From: Dyadobacter fermentans DSM 18053
GTDB lineage: Bacteria > Bacteroidota > Bacteroidia > Cytophagales > Spirosomataceae
NCBI RefSeq assembly: GCF_000023125.1
Contig: NC_013037.1
Span: 5,248,501-5,312,500 of the forward strand
Length of the DNA stretch: 64,000 nt
Direction: 5' to 3'
Shown: piece after piece, positions 55,382 to 63,783 of the stretch
Layout of the letters: each line of letters starts with the position of its first letter
Position numbering within the stretch: position 1 is the stretch's first letter
Translations under genes and position numbers: made by a program
The notes under the pieces: generated by a model
Told to the model about the DNA's origin: nothing
Databases searched by the model: none
Seen by the model: the letters and a program-made list of their open reading frames with translations, nothing else

Positions 55382-56026
55382 ATGAAACAAAAATTGATGG
55401 CAATTCTGGTCGTGATGACCATTATCACCACCCCTCTTTTAGCCCAGACCACCCCGGCAGGCGGGCCAACTAAGATCGGTTATACTAACGTTGACTATAT
55501 AATCGGCAAATTGCCAGAGGCAAAAGTGATGCAAAACCAGCTGGAAGTAACCAAAGCTCAGCTGGACAAAGCCATCGGGGAAACTTATAAAGAGGCTCAG
55601 GAGAAATACGAAGCATATCAGAAAAACGGTGCGAACATGACCGACGTCATCCGTGCCGACAAAGAAAAAGAGCTTCAAAACCTCTCAACGCGCATCGAAG
55701 AAATGCGTAACAATGCGCAGACTTCCCTGCAAACAAAACAGCAGCAGCTGCTCGAACCGATCCTGACGAAGGTGAACAATGCGATCCAGGAAGTAGGTAA
55801 AGAAGCTGGTTTCCTCTACATCCTGAACATGGATGCAGGTGCAGGAACTACGCCGATCATCCTTTTCGCGGCATCGGAAGAAAACAATGCAACTAACCTG
55901 ATCCTTCGTAAACTGGGTGTTGATCCCGACAAAGTAGAAGCAGCAGCACCGGCCGCTACCACACCGGCAGCGAAACCAGCTACAACACCTGCTACCACTC
56001 CGGCCACTACCCCGAAGAAAAAATAA
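55382..56026 (+). CDS. OmpH/Skp family periplasmic chaperone, copy 2
   Basis: A 214-residue protein with a signal peptide (ends PLLAQ), the same mature start pattern KIGYTNVDYIIGKLPEAKVM, the helical arms and a closing NLILRKLGVDPDK. The tail is a Thr/Pro/Ala repeat ending in KKK. It is a tandem duplicate of the previous gene that has diverged. Doubling of Skp is common in Bacteroidota. Confidence 0.93.
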   Translation: MKQKLMAILVVMTIITTPLLAQTTPAGGPTKIGYTNVDYIIGKLPEAKVMQNQLEVTKAQLDKAIGETYKEAQEKYEAYQKNGANMTDVIRADKEKELQNLSTRIEEMRNNAQTSLQTKQQQLLEPILTKVNNAIQEVGKEAGFLYILNMDAGAGTTPIILFAASEENNATNLILRKLGVDPDKVEAAAPAATTPAAKPATTPATTPATTPKKK

Positions 56027-56043
56027 GGTAAATATTGAACTTT

Positions 56044-56087
56044 AAAAACCGGAGCGCAGTCTTAAAAAGGATTGCGCTCCGGTTTTT
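56044..56087 (+). terminator. Terminator after the second ompH gene
   Basis: A stem of about 19 bp with two G-T pairs (56044-56062 with 56069-56087), closed by T residues. It ends the uppS-bamA-ompH-ompH unit. Confidence 0.92.
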
Positions 56088-56198
56088 GCTTTGAGCGTCG
56101 GAAGGATTTAGACTTGATTTTATCATAATCCTGCATTGTGCCTGGTATTCGAAAAGTACAAACTAACGCAGCGCCGGTAACGACGTTTTCGAGGGTTT

Positions 56199-56248
56199 TA
56201 AATTTGCAAGTATTCGCAGGGCATTCTATACAGGATTTACTAGTTTTG
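56199..56248 (+). promoter_or_regulatory. Two candidate -7 boxes before the Ig-like gene
   Basis: TAAATTTG at 56199-56206 and TAGTTTTG at 56241-56248 both match TAnnTTTG. The second lies about 55 bases before the start codon. Neither has a good TTTG 19 bases upstream. Confidence 0.5.
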
Positions 56249-56301
56249 CGTTAAGATCAAAGTATTCTTTCACCCATGGAATTAATTATATTTTTGATGT
56301 C

Positions 56302-57903
56302 ATGCTAACAAGAAAAATTCATAAAATACTGATACTCCTGATACCCGTGTTGTTTGCGTTGAGGGTGCAGGGGCAGGATAATATGAAGGATAAAACTTCA
56401 ACCGGCCCGTTGCAGCTGGTATTCCCTGCGGAAGCCGAATGGAACGTCCTGTATGAAGGCAAAGAGATCAACTTTCATTTACAGGCAAAAGGCGGGAAGA
56501 GTGATTCGGTAAGGTACACGGTGCAGAGCGGCCTGGCGAAGGATATGAAATTTGATTCGACCGGCCATTTCATATGGACGCCCGGATTTGATGTGGCCGA
56601 CCGCATTAATACCACCAAATCGTTCCCGATCGTATTTGAAGCCCAGAATAATGCCGGCGAAACCGTATCGCGTGAGGTCGTTTTCAAAGTAAACCACGTG
56701 AACAGGCCGCCGCAAGTCGACGAGCTGCAACCATTCTACGTACAGTACAAGACGCAAAACGTGTATAAGATCGATATGGGTGCCGTGCGCGACCCTGACG
56801 GCGATCCGATCGTGTTCGTGCCGATCCTCGAAGAAATGCCGGAAGGAATGAAACTGTCGGCGGCGGGGGAGATTACCTGGGACCCGTCGGTAACGCAGTT
56901 TGGCATCCTCAAAAAGGGTGCTCGTTACATGGAGTTTTATGTGGAGGACCAGCCGTCCAAAGCGCGCACCAAAGGCCGTTTGAAGCTCGATATCACACAA
57001 ATGGACCTGGCGCCGGATTTCACCATTATTCCGCAGCAGTCGGTGATCCGCAGCGCGGAGAACAACCGCATTAACCTCCGCTTTTCACTTTCCGACCCGA
57101 ATGGCGAAGACGATATTACTGCCTTCAACTTCATTTCCGAAAACAAAAAGGTACCGCAAAGCGCATTGGTGAAGAACACGCCTACCAGCTACGAATTCAT
57201 CTGGGAGCCGGGTTATGATTTTGTGAAAGACCCATTTGATACGCTGGCGTTCAATATCACGTTTTACGTGCTCGATAAGGCTCAGAACAAAAAGGAACGC
57301 TCTGTGAGATTTGTAATCAAAAACACCGTTGACGAAAGCCTGCGCGACACCTACGTGTACAACCTGTACAGAGGCGCGCTCGTGAATGCGTGGGGACTGA
57401 TCGAACAAATGACCGAAAAGGAAGGGCAATTGAAAAAGGCCTACTCCCGCGCCAAGAAAGGTAAGCGCAGCAGATCATTGCTTAATGCTTCGCTCGGCGC
57501 GACCACCGGTCTGGCCCCGGTAATTGCCAAATCGAACCAGGATACTCGCGGCTATATTACCACCATCGGCGGAACGACTGTTGCAACAGTAGGTACGCTG
57601 GAAGCAACCGAGGTAATCGGAAAGTCGGTCAATGGCTTGCTCGATCGTTTTAACTATGTTATGCAGAAGAAAAACGAGCTGCAAAACAAAGGCGACGTGT
57701 TTGCACGTGAATACGGCCAGAAATCATCCCGCCGCCAGCCCGATTTTATCAAAAAGCTCGACGAATTCAAAGCATTGATGAACCTCAGCGGCCTTGTGGC
57801 ATTGGAACTCGATGCGAACTGGGAAAACAAGAAGGAGGCGACCGACGCAGCGATTAAAAAGACCTTTAAAGACTTTGTCCCCTACACTAAGGACGAGAAT
57901 TGA
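56302..57903 (+). CDS. Secreted protein with Ig/cadherin-like repeats, function unknown
   Basis: A 533-residue protein with a signal peptide (about 1-24). About three beta-sandwich repeats follow (near 35-140, 140-235, 240-350); the second holds an acidic calcium-site-like stretch, VRDPDGDPIVFVP. The last third is different: a helical region (about 355-400), a Gly/Thr-rich hydrophobic stretch (about 395-440, GYITTIGGTTVATVGTLEAT) and a basic helical end. No sorting signal of the T9SS type was seen at the C-terminus. Its place after the bamA cluster may mean an envelope role. I cannot name a family. Confidence 0.8.
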   Translation: MLTRKIHKILILLIPVLFALRVQGQDNMKDKTSTGPLQLVFPAEAEWNVLYEGKEINFHLQAKGGKSDSVRYTVQSGLAKDMKFDSTGHFIWTPGFDVADRINTTKSFPIVFEAQNNAGETVSREVVFKVNHVNRPPQVDELQPFYVQYKTQNVYKIDMGAVRDPDGDPIVFVPILEEMPEGMKLSAAGEITWDPSVTQFGILKKGARYMEFYVEDQPSKARTKGRLKLDITQMDLAPDFTIIPQQSVIRSAENNRINLRFSLSDPNGEDDITAFNFISENKKVPQSALVKNTPTSYEFIWEPGYDFVKDPFDTLAFNITFYVLDKAQNKKERSVRFVIKNTVDESLRDTYVYNLYRGALVNAWGLIEQMTEKEGQLKKAYSRAKKGKRSRSLLNASLGATTGLAPVIAKSNQDTRGYITTIGGTTVATVGTLEATEVIGKSVNGLLDRFNYVMQKKNELQNKGDVFAREYGQKSSRRQPDFIKKLDEFKALMNLSGLVALELDANWENKKEATDAAIKKTFKDFVPYTKDEN

Positions 57904-57918
57904 TTGACAAATAAGCCA

Positions 57919-57959
57919 GATAACAAAAAAGAGAGCTAGATGCTCTCTTTTTTGTTATC
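57919..57959. terminator. Perfect 18-bp bidirectional terminator overlapping the lspA 3' end
   Basis: Arms at 57919-57936 and 57942-57959 are perfect reverse complements with a five-base loop. Each arm has six A or T. The right arm encodes the last residues of LspA and the lspA stop codon (57936-57938) lies at the loop. Confidence 0.92.
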
Positions 57960-58658
57960 GTCCTCTTCGCTAGCAGCAGCAGGCGTGTCGTCGCGCTTTT
58001 CTCCATCCTCGATCTCTCCGTCCTTTCTTTCTCCATCCTCCTTTTCTTCATGTTCTCCTTCCTCCGGCTCAGGAGCATGTGACTGGAAACTTCCCTGGAA
58101 GATCAGGATGCTGCACACGCCGAGGAAAATGCAGGAATCGGCAATGTTGAAGATCGGGGTCGAGTAATACTGTCCGCCCCATATCGGCACCCAGTCGGGA
58201 ATGAAACCTTCCCAGAAATCGACGAAAATCATGTCGATCACCTGGCCGTGAAACCACGGGGTGGGAGAGCCATAGGGGGCATTGCCGAGGAACACGCCGT
58301 AGAATGTACTGTCGATCACGTTGCCGACCGCGCCGGCGAGTATCATCGCTAATGCCCAAAGCAGCCCTTTGGAAGCCCCGGCGCGGGCAAGGTGGATCAT
58401 ATAGCCGCCAATCGCGACCATCGCCACGAGGCGGAACAATGTCAGGAACAATTTACCATATTCATGGCCCAGCTGCATGCCGAAAGCCATGCCGGGATTG
58501 AGCACATAATGCAGTTTCAGCCAATCCCCGATGAGCGCGATCTGCCCCGAAAAGCCGGGTTGCATGTATTTATGAACCAGAAGTTTGGAAGCCTGATCAA
58601 TGATGATAAGGAGTATGCTTAAAAGTAGGTAAGGCGCTGGATTTCTGGATTGGTTCAT
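57936..58658 (-). CDS. lspA: Lipoprotein signal peptidase (signal peptidase II) with acidic tail
   Basis: A 240-residue inner-membrane aspartyl protease that cuts lipoprotein signal peptides. There are four hydrophobic segments; the catalytic pair is D142 (QVIDMIF) and D174 (FNIADSC). An insertion between helices 3 and 4 (about 125-165) is usual for Bacteroidota. After residue 192 comes a cytoplasmic tail of about 50 residues made almost only of Glu, Asp, Lys and Gly (EGEHEEKEDGERKDGEIEDG), from repeats of a 9-12 base unit. The many lipoproteins in this window are its substrates. It is preceded on the same strand by proline dehydrogenase. Confidence 0.96.
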   Translation of the reverse strand: MNQSRNPAPYLLLSILLIIIDQASKLLVHKYMQPGFSGQIALIGDWLKLHYVLNPGMAFGMQLGHEYGKLFLTLFRLVAMVAIGGYMIHLARAGASKGLLWALAMILAGAVGNVIDSTFYGVFLGNAPYGSPTPWFHGQVIDMIFVDFWEGFIPDWVPIWGGQYYSTPIFNIADSCIFLGVCSILIFQGSFQSHAPEPEEGEHEEKEDGERKDGEIEDGEKRDDTPAAASEEDDNKKESI

Positions 58659-58709
58659 TCGGTTTTTAATACAATTGACAAAATTCGGAATGCGAAAGTA
58701 ATAACTTAC

Positions 58710-59912
58710 TTATAAAGAACCGATTCCTCTTCTCTTCAATTCGCTTTTCACCAGCAAAAACTCCCGGCTGCTCTGGCCGGCAATGGACGTGTTTTCCTCG
58801 GCACGGCGGATGAGATAGGGCAGGACGGCATTAATGGGTCCGTAGGGCACGTATTTAGCCACATTATAGCCAGCTTTTGACAGGTTGTACGAAATGTTAT
58901 CGCTCATGCCGAGGAGCTGGGCAAACCATATCCGGTCGTCGTTGCGGGCGAGGCCGAGCTTCTGCATTTTCAAGGCGCAGTACTGCGAGCTGTATTCGTT
59001 GTGCGTGCCGAGGCAAATGGAAACGTGCTCGATGCGGTCGAGGCAGAAGTCGATGGCCAGGTTATAGTCTGCGTCCGTGGCTTCTTTGGAGGTATGAATG
59101 GGGTTGAAATACTCCTGTTCCCGCGCGCGAAGCCGCTCCTTTTCCATATAGGCCCCGCGGACGAGCTTGCCGCCGAGGAAATAGCCTTTCTGGCGGGCGG
59201 TCAGGAATGCGCTTTTCAATGCTTCGAGCGTTTCGTGGCGGTAGAGCTGGTAAGTGTTGTACACGATGGGCTTCTCACGGTTGAACTGCTGCATCATTTC
59301 ATACGCCAGGTCGTCGATCACGCCCTGTATCCAGCTTTCTTCGGCATCGATGAAGATCCTCACATTATGCTCGTATGCATGTGCGCACAGGCGTTGCACG
59401 CGCTGGCGTGCCCGCTCGAAGGTTGCTTTTTCATCGTCCGACAGCTCATCCTTGCGCTGGACCTTTTCGAGGAGCTCAGACGAGGCCACGCCTGTGATTT
59501 TAAACACGGAAAAAGGAATGGTATCCGAGCCGGTCGCCTTGTCGATCGTTTTGAGGATCTCGGCCGTGGTTGCGTCGAAACTGGCTTCTTTATCTTCGCC
59601 TTCAACGGAATAATCCAGAATCGTGCCGATGCCGGAGTTGCGCAGGGATACGATGGTAGCGTCACACTCGTTAATCGTCTCACCGCCACAGAATTGTTCA
59701 AAAATCGTGACCCGAATGAGATTTTTTATAGGTAAGTTAAGTTTTAGTGCAAGCTTTATAAAAAAAGTGCCTAAATTTACCACTCGAGCCTGATTCATAA
59801 GGCTGAATAGCCAGTATGTCTTCCTTAGTTTAGCGTCTGATTTGGAGGCGAAGGCAACGGAAGTATCTTCAAAAAATACAGGTATTTGGTCGTTTGGTGA
59901 CGGATATGCCAT
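58710..59912 (-). CDS. Proline dehydrogenase
   Basis: A 400-residue FAD enzyme that oxidises proline to pyrroline-5-carboxylate. The barrel shows ITGVASSELLEKVQ, the RIFIDAEESWIQ strand, and the late part KLVRGAYMEKERLRAREQEY, which contains the flavin and substrate site. It is a stand-alone enzyme without the P5C dehydrogenase domain of PutA. It lies upstream of lspA on the same strand. Confidence 0.93.
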   Translation of the reverse strand: MAYPSPNDQIPVFFEDTSVAFASKSDAKLRKTYWLFSLMNQARVVNLGTFFIKLALKLNLPIKNLIRVTIFEQFCGGETINECDATIVSLRNSGIGTILDYSVEGEDKEASFDATTAEILKTIDKATGSDTIPFSVFKITGVASSELLEKVQRKDELSDDEKATFERARQRVQRLCAHAYEHNVRIFIDAEESWIQGVIDDLAYEMMQQFNREKPIVYNTYQLYRHETLEALKSAFLTARQKGYFLGGKLVRGAYMEKERLRAREQEYFNPIHTSKEATDADYNLAIDFCLDRIEHVSICLGTHNEYSSQYCALKMQKLGLARNDDRIWFAQLLGMSDNISYNLSKAGYNVAKYVPYGPINAVLPYLIRRAEENTSIAGQSSREFLLVKSELKRRGIGSL

Positions 59913-60100
59913 TTTTGATGTACGTTTTTCCTGAGTAACTGTTTAACAATTCATTACCGAACCACAGGAAGAAAGTAATACGCATTAAGAAGTTGATTGA
60001 CTTTAATGGGGTCAAATGTACGGGCAATCGAAGAAATACGCATAATACCGGATCAAAATATTACAATTATCAATTTTTTATTAAGGACAAGTTTTTGAGT

Positions 60101-61195
60101 ATGAATGCTTCTTTAGATATCCTACCGCTTAGCAGTTGGATCAATACCGAAGGAAAGCCTTTGGTAATCGCCGGGCCTTGCAGCGCAGAGACCGAGGAAC
60201 AAATGTTAGAAACCGCAACCCAGATCAAAGAGGAAGGATTTGCGCACGTAATCCGTGCAGGGGTGTGGAAACCGAGAACTCGTCCAGGCAGCTTTGAAGG
60301 CATGGGAGAGGCAGCTTTGCCATGGTTGCAAGCGGTGAAACAGCAAACAGGCCTGCCTGTGGCTGTGGAAGTAGCTACGCCTCAGCACATCGAGCTGGCA
60401 TTGAAATACGGCGTTGATATCCTTTGGGTTGGTGCACGTACCACCGTGAACCCGTTCAACGTACAGGAACTTGCTGACGCCCTGAAAGGAATTGATGTAC
60501 CTGTATTGGTTAAAAACCCTGTGAACCCCGACCTGCAACTGTGGGTAGGAGCACTGGAACGTTTGAACCAGGCCGGCGTGAAAAAACTCGGTGCGATCCA
60601 CCGCGGTTTCTCGAACGCACAAGAGCACAAATTCCGTAACTCTCCAATGTGGAACATCGCGATCGAACTGAAAACGATTTTCCCTCAATTGCCGGTAATC
60701 GGTGACCCTAGCCACATGGCTGGAAAGCGTGCTTACCTGTACGAAATCGCTCAGCGCGCGCTTGACCTGCACTACGACGGTCTGATCATCGAATCACACC
60801 GCGATCCGGACAAAGCATGGTCTGACGCTGCACAACAGCTAACACCTGCTGCATTGGGACAAATGCTGCACGACCTGCACGTTCGTAAGGAGTCTTACGG
60901 CAGCGATTACGCCTCGCAACTGGAAATTATCCGTGGCAAAATCGATAACCTCGACCGCGAACTGCTCGAAACTTTGGCAAACCGCTTTGCCCTGGTTGAG
61001 AAACTGGCCGAATACAAACGCGATAACAACGTTGCAGCATATCAAGTTGACCGTTTCCGCGAAGTACTCGAAACCCGCGCTGGTTGGGGTCGCAGCCTGA
61101 ACCTGTATCCAAACCTGGTGGACGAATTGTTCAAACTCGTTCACATGGAGTCGATCCGCAAGCAAACTGAGGTGATGAACCAGGTGAATGCCTAA
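60101..61195 (+). CDS. Bifunctional DAHP synthase / chorismate mutase
   Basis: A 364-residue enzyme for aromatic amino-acid synthesis. Residues about 1-265 are a type I beta DAHP synthase (VIAGPCSAETEEQMLETATQ, GAIHRGFS and GDPSHMAGKR). Residues about 275-360 are an AroQ chorismate mutase (IDNLDRELLETLANRFALVE). The mutase at the C-terminus is the reverse of the Bacillus order and usual for Bacteroidota. I use the ATG at 60101 (MNASLDILPL); a start at 59993 would add 36 residues with no match. Confidence 0.96.
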   Translation: MNASLDILPLSSWINTEGKPLVIAGPCSAETEEQMLETATQIKEEGFAHVIRAGVWKPRTRPGSFEGMGEAALPWLQAVKQQTGLPVAVEVATPQHIELALKYGVDILWVGARTTVNPFNVQELADALKGIDVPVLVKNPVNPDLQLWVGALERLNQAGVKKLGAIHRGFSNAQEHKFRNSPMWNIAIELKTIFPQLPVIGDPSHMAGKRAYLYEIAQRALDLHYDGLIIESHRDPDKAWSDAAQQLTPAALGQMLHDLHVRKESYGSDYASQLEIIRGKIDNLDRELLETLANRFALVEKLAEYKRDNNVAAYQVDRFREVLETRAGWGRSLNLYPNLVDELFKLVHMESIRKQTEVMNQVNA

Positions 61196-61213
61196 TCGGA
61201 ACACCATATAATG

Positions 61214-61250
61214 AAGAAAGCCGCTCAGCAATGGGCGGCTTTCTTTGTTT
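61214..61250. terminator. Terminator after the DAHP synthase gene
   Basis: A 13-bp stem with one G-T pair (61214-61226 with 61233-61245) and TTTGTTTT. It also lies at the end of the leftward SGNH gene. Confidence 0.88.
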
Positions 61251-61264
61251 TACGTAAATGTATT

Positions 61265-61906
61265 TCAAATGCCTTTTTCTTTCAAAACCCTGCTGATTTC
61301 CCGCGCCCAAATCTCATAGGCTTTGGCATTCAAATGCGTTTTATCGACGGCATATTCAGCCCGCAGGCCGGTCGAGTCTGAAATATATTGGTTTAGATCA
61401 ATGCTGGTAATGTGGTTTTGGGTACAAAATGAAACCAGAAACGCATTTAACGCATCAACTTCCCTTTTGCTTGAAGGGTCATGCTGCTCGTAGACGGTGA
61501 GCGTGACAACCGGCGTAATGCCGTTTTGCATCAGCATTTCAAGCATGGTCCTAAAATTAGCCTGAATTTTTTCCTGGGACACGCCGACGGTAATGTCATT
61601 AATGCCGCCTTTGATGAAACAAACCTTAGGATGCAGGTCGATCACGTGTGACCGGATCAGTTGAAGGAAATGATACGTCGCCTGGCCGGGGAGCGCGTTG
61701 TTCATCACATCGGTCCGGCCGAGCAGTTCCACCCATTTGCCCTGCGCGGTAATGGAGTTGCCGTACATGACGATCGTCGGGTTGCCTTTCATACGGACGA
61801 AACGCTGCGCAATTTTATCACGGTAAATGAAGCCGAATATCAGAAAGGTTGCGATCAGGACCGCATTCAAGGCAAGCGAGAAGCCAAGCAACCTTTGTTT
61901 CTTCAT
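61265..61906 (-). CDS. SGNH/GDSL-type hydrolase
   Basis: A 213-residue membrane-anchored esterase. A hydrophobic helix (about 8-28) is followed by the SGNH blocks: [11 protein letters not shown] (block I), [10 protein letters not shown] (block III, Gly-Asn) and the catalytic pair in [13 protein letters not shown] (block V, Asp and His). It may deacylate envelope polymers. Its ATG overlaps the stop of tdk by four bases (ATGA), so the two are translated together. Confidence 0.9.
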   Translation of the reverse strand: MKKQRLLGFSLALNAVLIATFLIFGFIYRDKIAQRFVRMKGNPTIVMYGNSITAQGKWVELLGRTDVMNNALPGQATYHFLQLIRSHVIDLHPKVCFIKGGINDITVGVSQEKIQANFRTMLEMLMQNGITPVVTLTVYEQHDPSSKREVDALNAFLVSFCTQNHITSIDLNQYISDSTGLRAEYAVDKTHLNAKAYEIWAREISRVLKEKGI

Positions 61907-62508
61907 CGCGAAAAGAGTTCGGTCGCTTTTTCACCCAGATTGAAACACCTGCGGCAGCGAGCTTCGTAGTGATCCGTCTCGCCGAGCAGCACCCGTTCGT
62001 TCGATGGCGACAGCCGGTAGGAATGCGAAGCCACCTCCCCACACACCATGCATACCGCGTGTACTTTGGTGACATATTCCGCAATGGCCATCAACTGCGG
62101 CATGCAGCCGAAGGGTTTGCCCATATAATCCATGTCGAGGCCGGCCACGATCACACGCTTGCCCGAATTGGCCAGCTGGTCGCATACGGCCAGAATTCCC
62201 TCGTCGAAAAACTGGGCTTCGTCGATGCCCACCACCTCGCAATCCTGCGCCAGGTCTGATATTTGCTGCGAAGATTGTACGGGTATCGAGGGGATCGAAT
62301 TGTCATTATGAGAAACAATGTTCTCTTCGTGGTATCGTTTATCAAGCGCAGGTTTGAAAATCTGAATCCTTTGCCGGGCAATTCTGGCACGGTTGAGCAG
62401 GCGGATCAGTTCTTCGGTTTTGCCGGAAAACATCGAGCCGCAAATGACTTCGATCCAGCCGGTACGAGGATTTTGGAATTCTCTTCTGTGAGATGGTTCT
62501 ACAAACAT
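61903..62508 (-). CDS. tdk: Thymidine kinase
   Basis: A 201-residue type II thymidine kinase of the salvage route. The P-loop is [18 protein letters not shown], the Walker B region has [12 protein letters not shown], and the zinc site is formed by the pairs in VCMVCGE and ARCRRC. Length is normal. It overlaps the SGNH gene by four bases and is divergent from the next gene. Confidence 0.96.
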   Translation of the reverse strand: MFVEPSHRREFQNPRTGWIEVICGSMFSGKTEELIRLLNRARIARQRIQIFKPALDKRYHEENIVSHNDNSIPSIPVQSSQQISDLAQDCEVVGIDEAQFFDEGILAVCDQLANSGKRVIVAGLDMDYMGKPFGCMPQLMAIAEYVTKVHAVCMVCGEVASHSYRLSPSNERVLLGETDHYEARCRRCFNLGEKATELFSR

Positions 62509-62611
62509 ACTTTGGTGCCGAACCGACCCATTGAAAGGTCGATTTTTATTTTATATTTACAAATCAAACATATTTTTCCCAACACTACGTTACCAAAAGC
62601 GCTTATTCGTT

Positions 62612-63724
62612 ATGCCGGATAATCTGAATTCAATCGCACTCAACCAGTACTCCGCACGGTTCACAACAACAGTTCTGAACGATGTGTACAGGTCGCAGGA
62701 CGTCGTTACCGGTGCCGGATTATTAAAACTGACACCCGTACGACAGGTCAACCTGGGCATTCTCAACCGCCTGTTCGAAGAATGGAAAAACAACGCCGAA
62801 GCCTTCCGCAGCCCCTATTTTGATTTTTCCAATGAAGAAGTAAAAAGTGCGCTGGAAGAATTCATGAACACGGCGTCTCAGCACATTGCCGTGAAACGTG
62901 CCGACCTCGAACCGCTGCTGTCCGAGTCGGTGAAAGAATCGTTGAAGTTGCTGCTGACCCCTGCCAATTATTTCGAGGACAAGATCAGGGCTGTCGCCGA
63001 CGCGGAGTTTACCCACGCCAAGGCCGAGCAGCTTTTGAAATATACCCACATTCACCGCGGCATTGCCGACGCATTGCTGGGCCGCCTTACCGACAGCGGT
63101 TCCGACTCGGTGTACCAAACACAAGCCGTGAGCTGGTTGTACGAGTTCAAGGACAACGCCGATCTGATCGACGATGTGGACCAGCATTTGCTGCAATTCT
63201 CGGAGATTTTCCCGATTAACATTAGCGAGCTGAGAATCCAGGAGTCCGGGAAAGCAGGCCAGCAAGCACACAAGCACGAATCGTTCTTCGACTCGGCGTT
63301 CAGTCAGCTTGAACCGAGCACCGCCCGCCCGGTAGCGCCGCGTGCCGAACCAGCTTCGGCGGTGATCAGCGAGATCGTCGCGAAGGCAAATGCACAGCCA
63401 ACGCCGGAAAAGGACTCGCTCAACAATCGCTTCAAAGTGGATTTGCCGAAACCTTCGGATGATCAATCTTATGGCAGCGTGCCGGTTAGGGTCGAAAACA
63501 TCGCCGGCAGCATCCCGCTAGGTCAGCGTTTCATGTTTGTAAACCAGCTTTTTGACCGCAACAGCGAGCATTTCGACAAGGCCATTTATGAACTGGACCG
63601 TGTGAAAAGCTTCGAAGAGGCCGAAAACCTGATCTGGCATCGCTATGCGTCCAAATATGCGTGGGATGTGAATGGGGAGGCGGTTACCGCATTGCTTGCA
63701 ATCGTGAAGCGTAAATTTGCCTGA
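62612..63724 (+). CDS. Conserved protein of unknown function, Cytophagales type
   Basis: A 370-residue soluble protein without a signal peptide or membrane helix. The N-terminal 250 residues are mostly helical (VKSALEEFMNTASQHIAVKR). A disordered Pro/Ala/Ser linker (about 245-300) leads to a compact C-terminal domain (about 305-370, IPLGQRFMFVNQLFDRNSEH, ending ALLAIVKRKFA) like the one found in many Bacteroidota unknown proteins. The ATG at 62612 is preferred to the in-frame start at 62531, whose extra residues look like translated leader. Confidence 0.82.
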   Translation: MPDNLNSIALNQYSARFTTTVLNDVYRSQDVVTGAGLLKLTPVRQVNLGILNRLFEEWKNNAEAFRSPYFDFSNEEVKSALEEFMNTASQHIAVKRADLEPLLSESVKESLKLLLTPANYFEDKIRAVADAEFTHAKAEQLLKYTHIHRGIADALLGRLTDSGSDSVYQTQAVSWLYEFKDNADLIDDVDQHLLQFSEIFPINISELRIQESGKAGQQAHKHESFFDSAFSQLEPSTARPVAPRAEPASAVISEIVAKANAQPTPEKDSLNNRFKVDLPKPSDDQSYGSVPVRVENIAGSIPLGQRFMFVNQLFDRNSEHFDKAIYELDRVKSFEEAENLIWHRYASKYAWDVNGEAVTALLAIVKRKFA

Positions 63725-63748
63725 TAAAGCATTTCAATACTGATGCAG

Positions 63749-63783
63749 TGCGCCGGAGCAGTTAGCTTCCGGCGCATTTCTTT
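63749..63783. terminator. Terminator between convergent genes
   Basis: A nine-base perfect stem (63749-63757 with 63768-63776) followed by TTTCTTTTAT. Confidence 0.8.
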
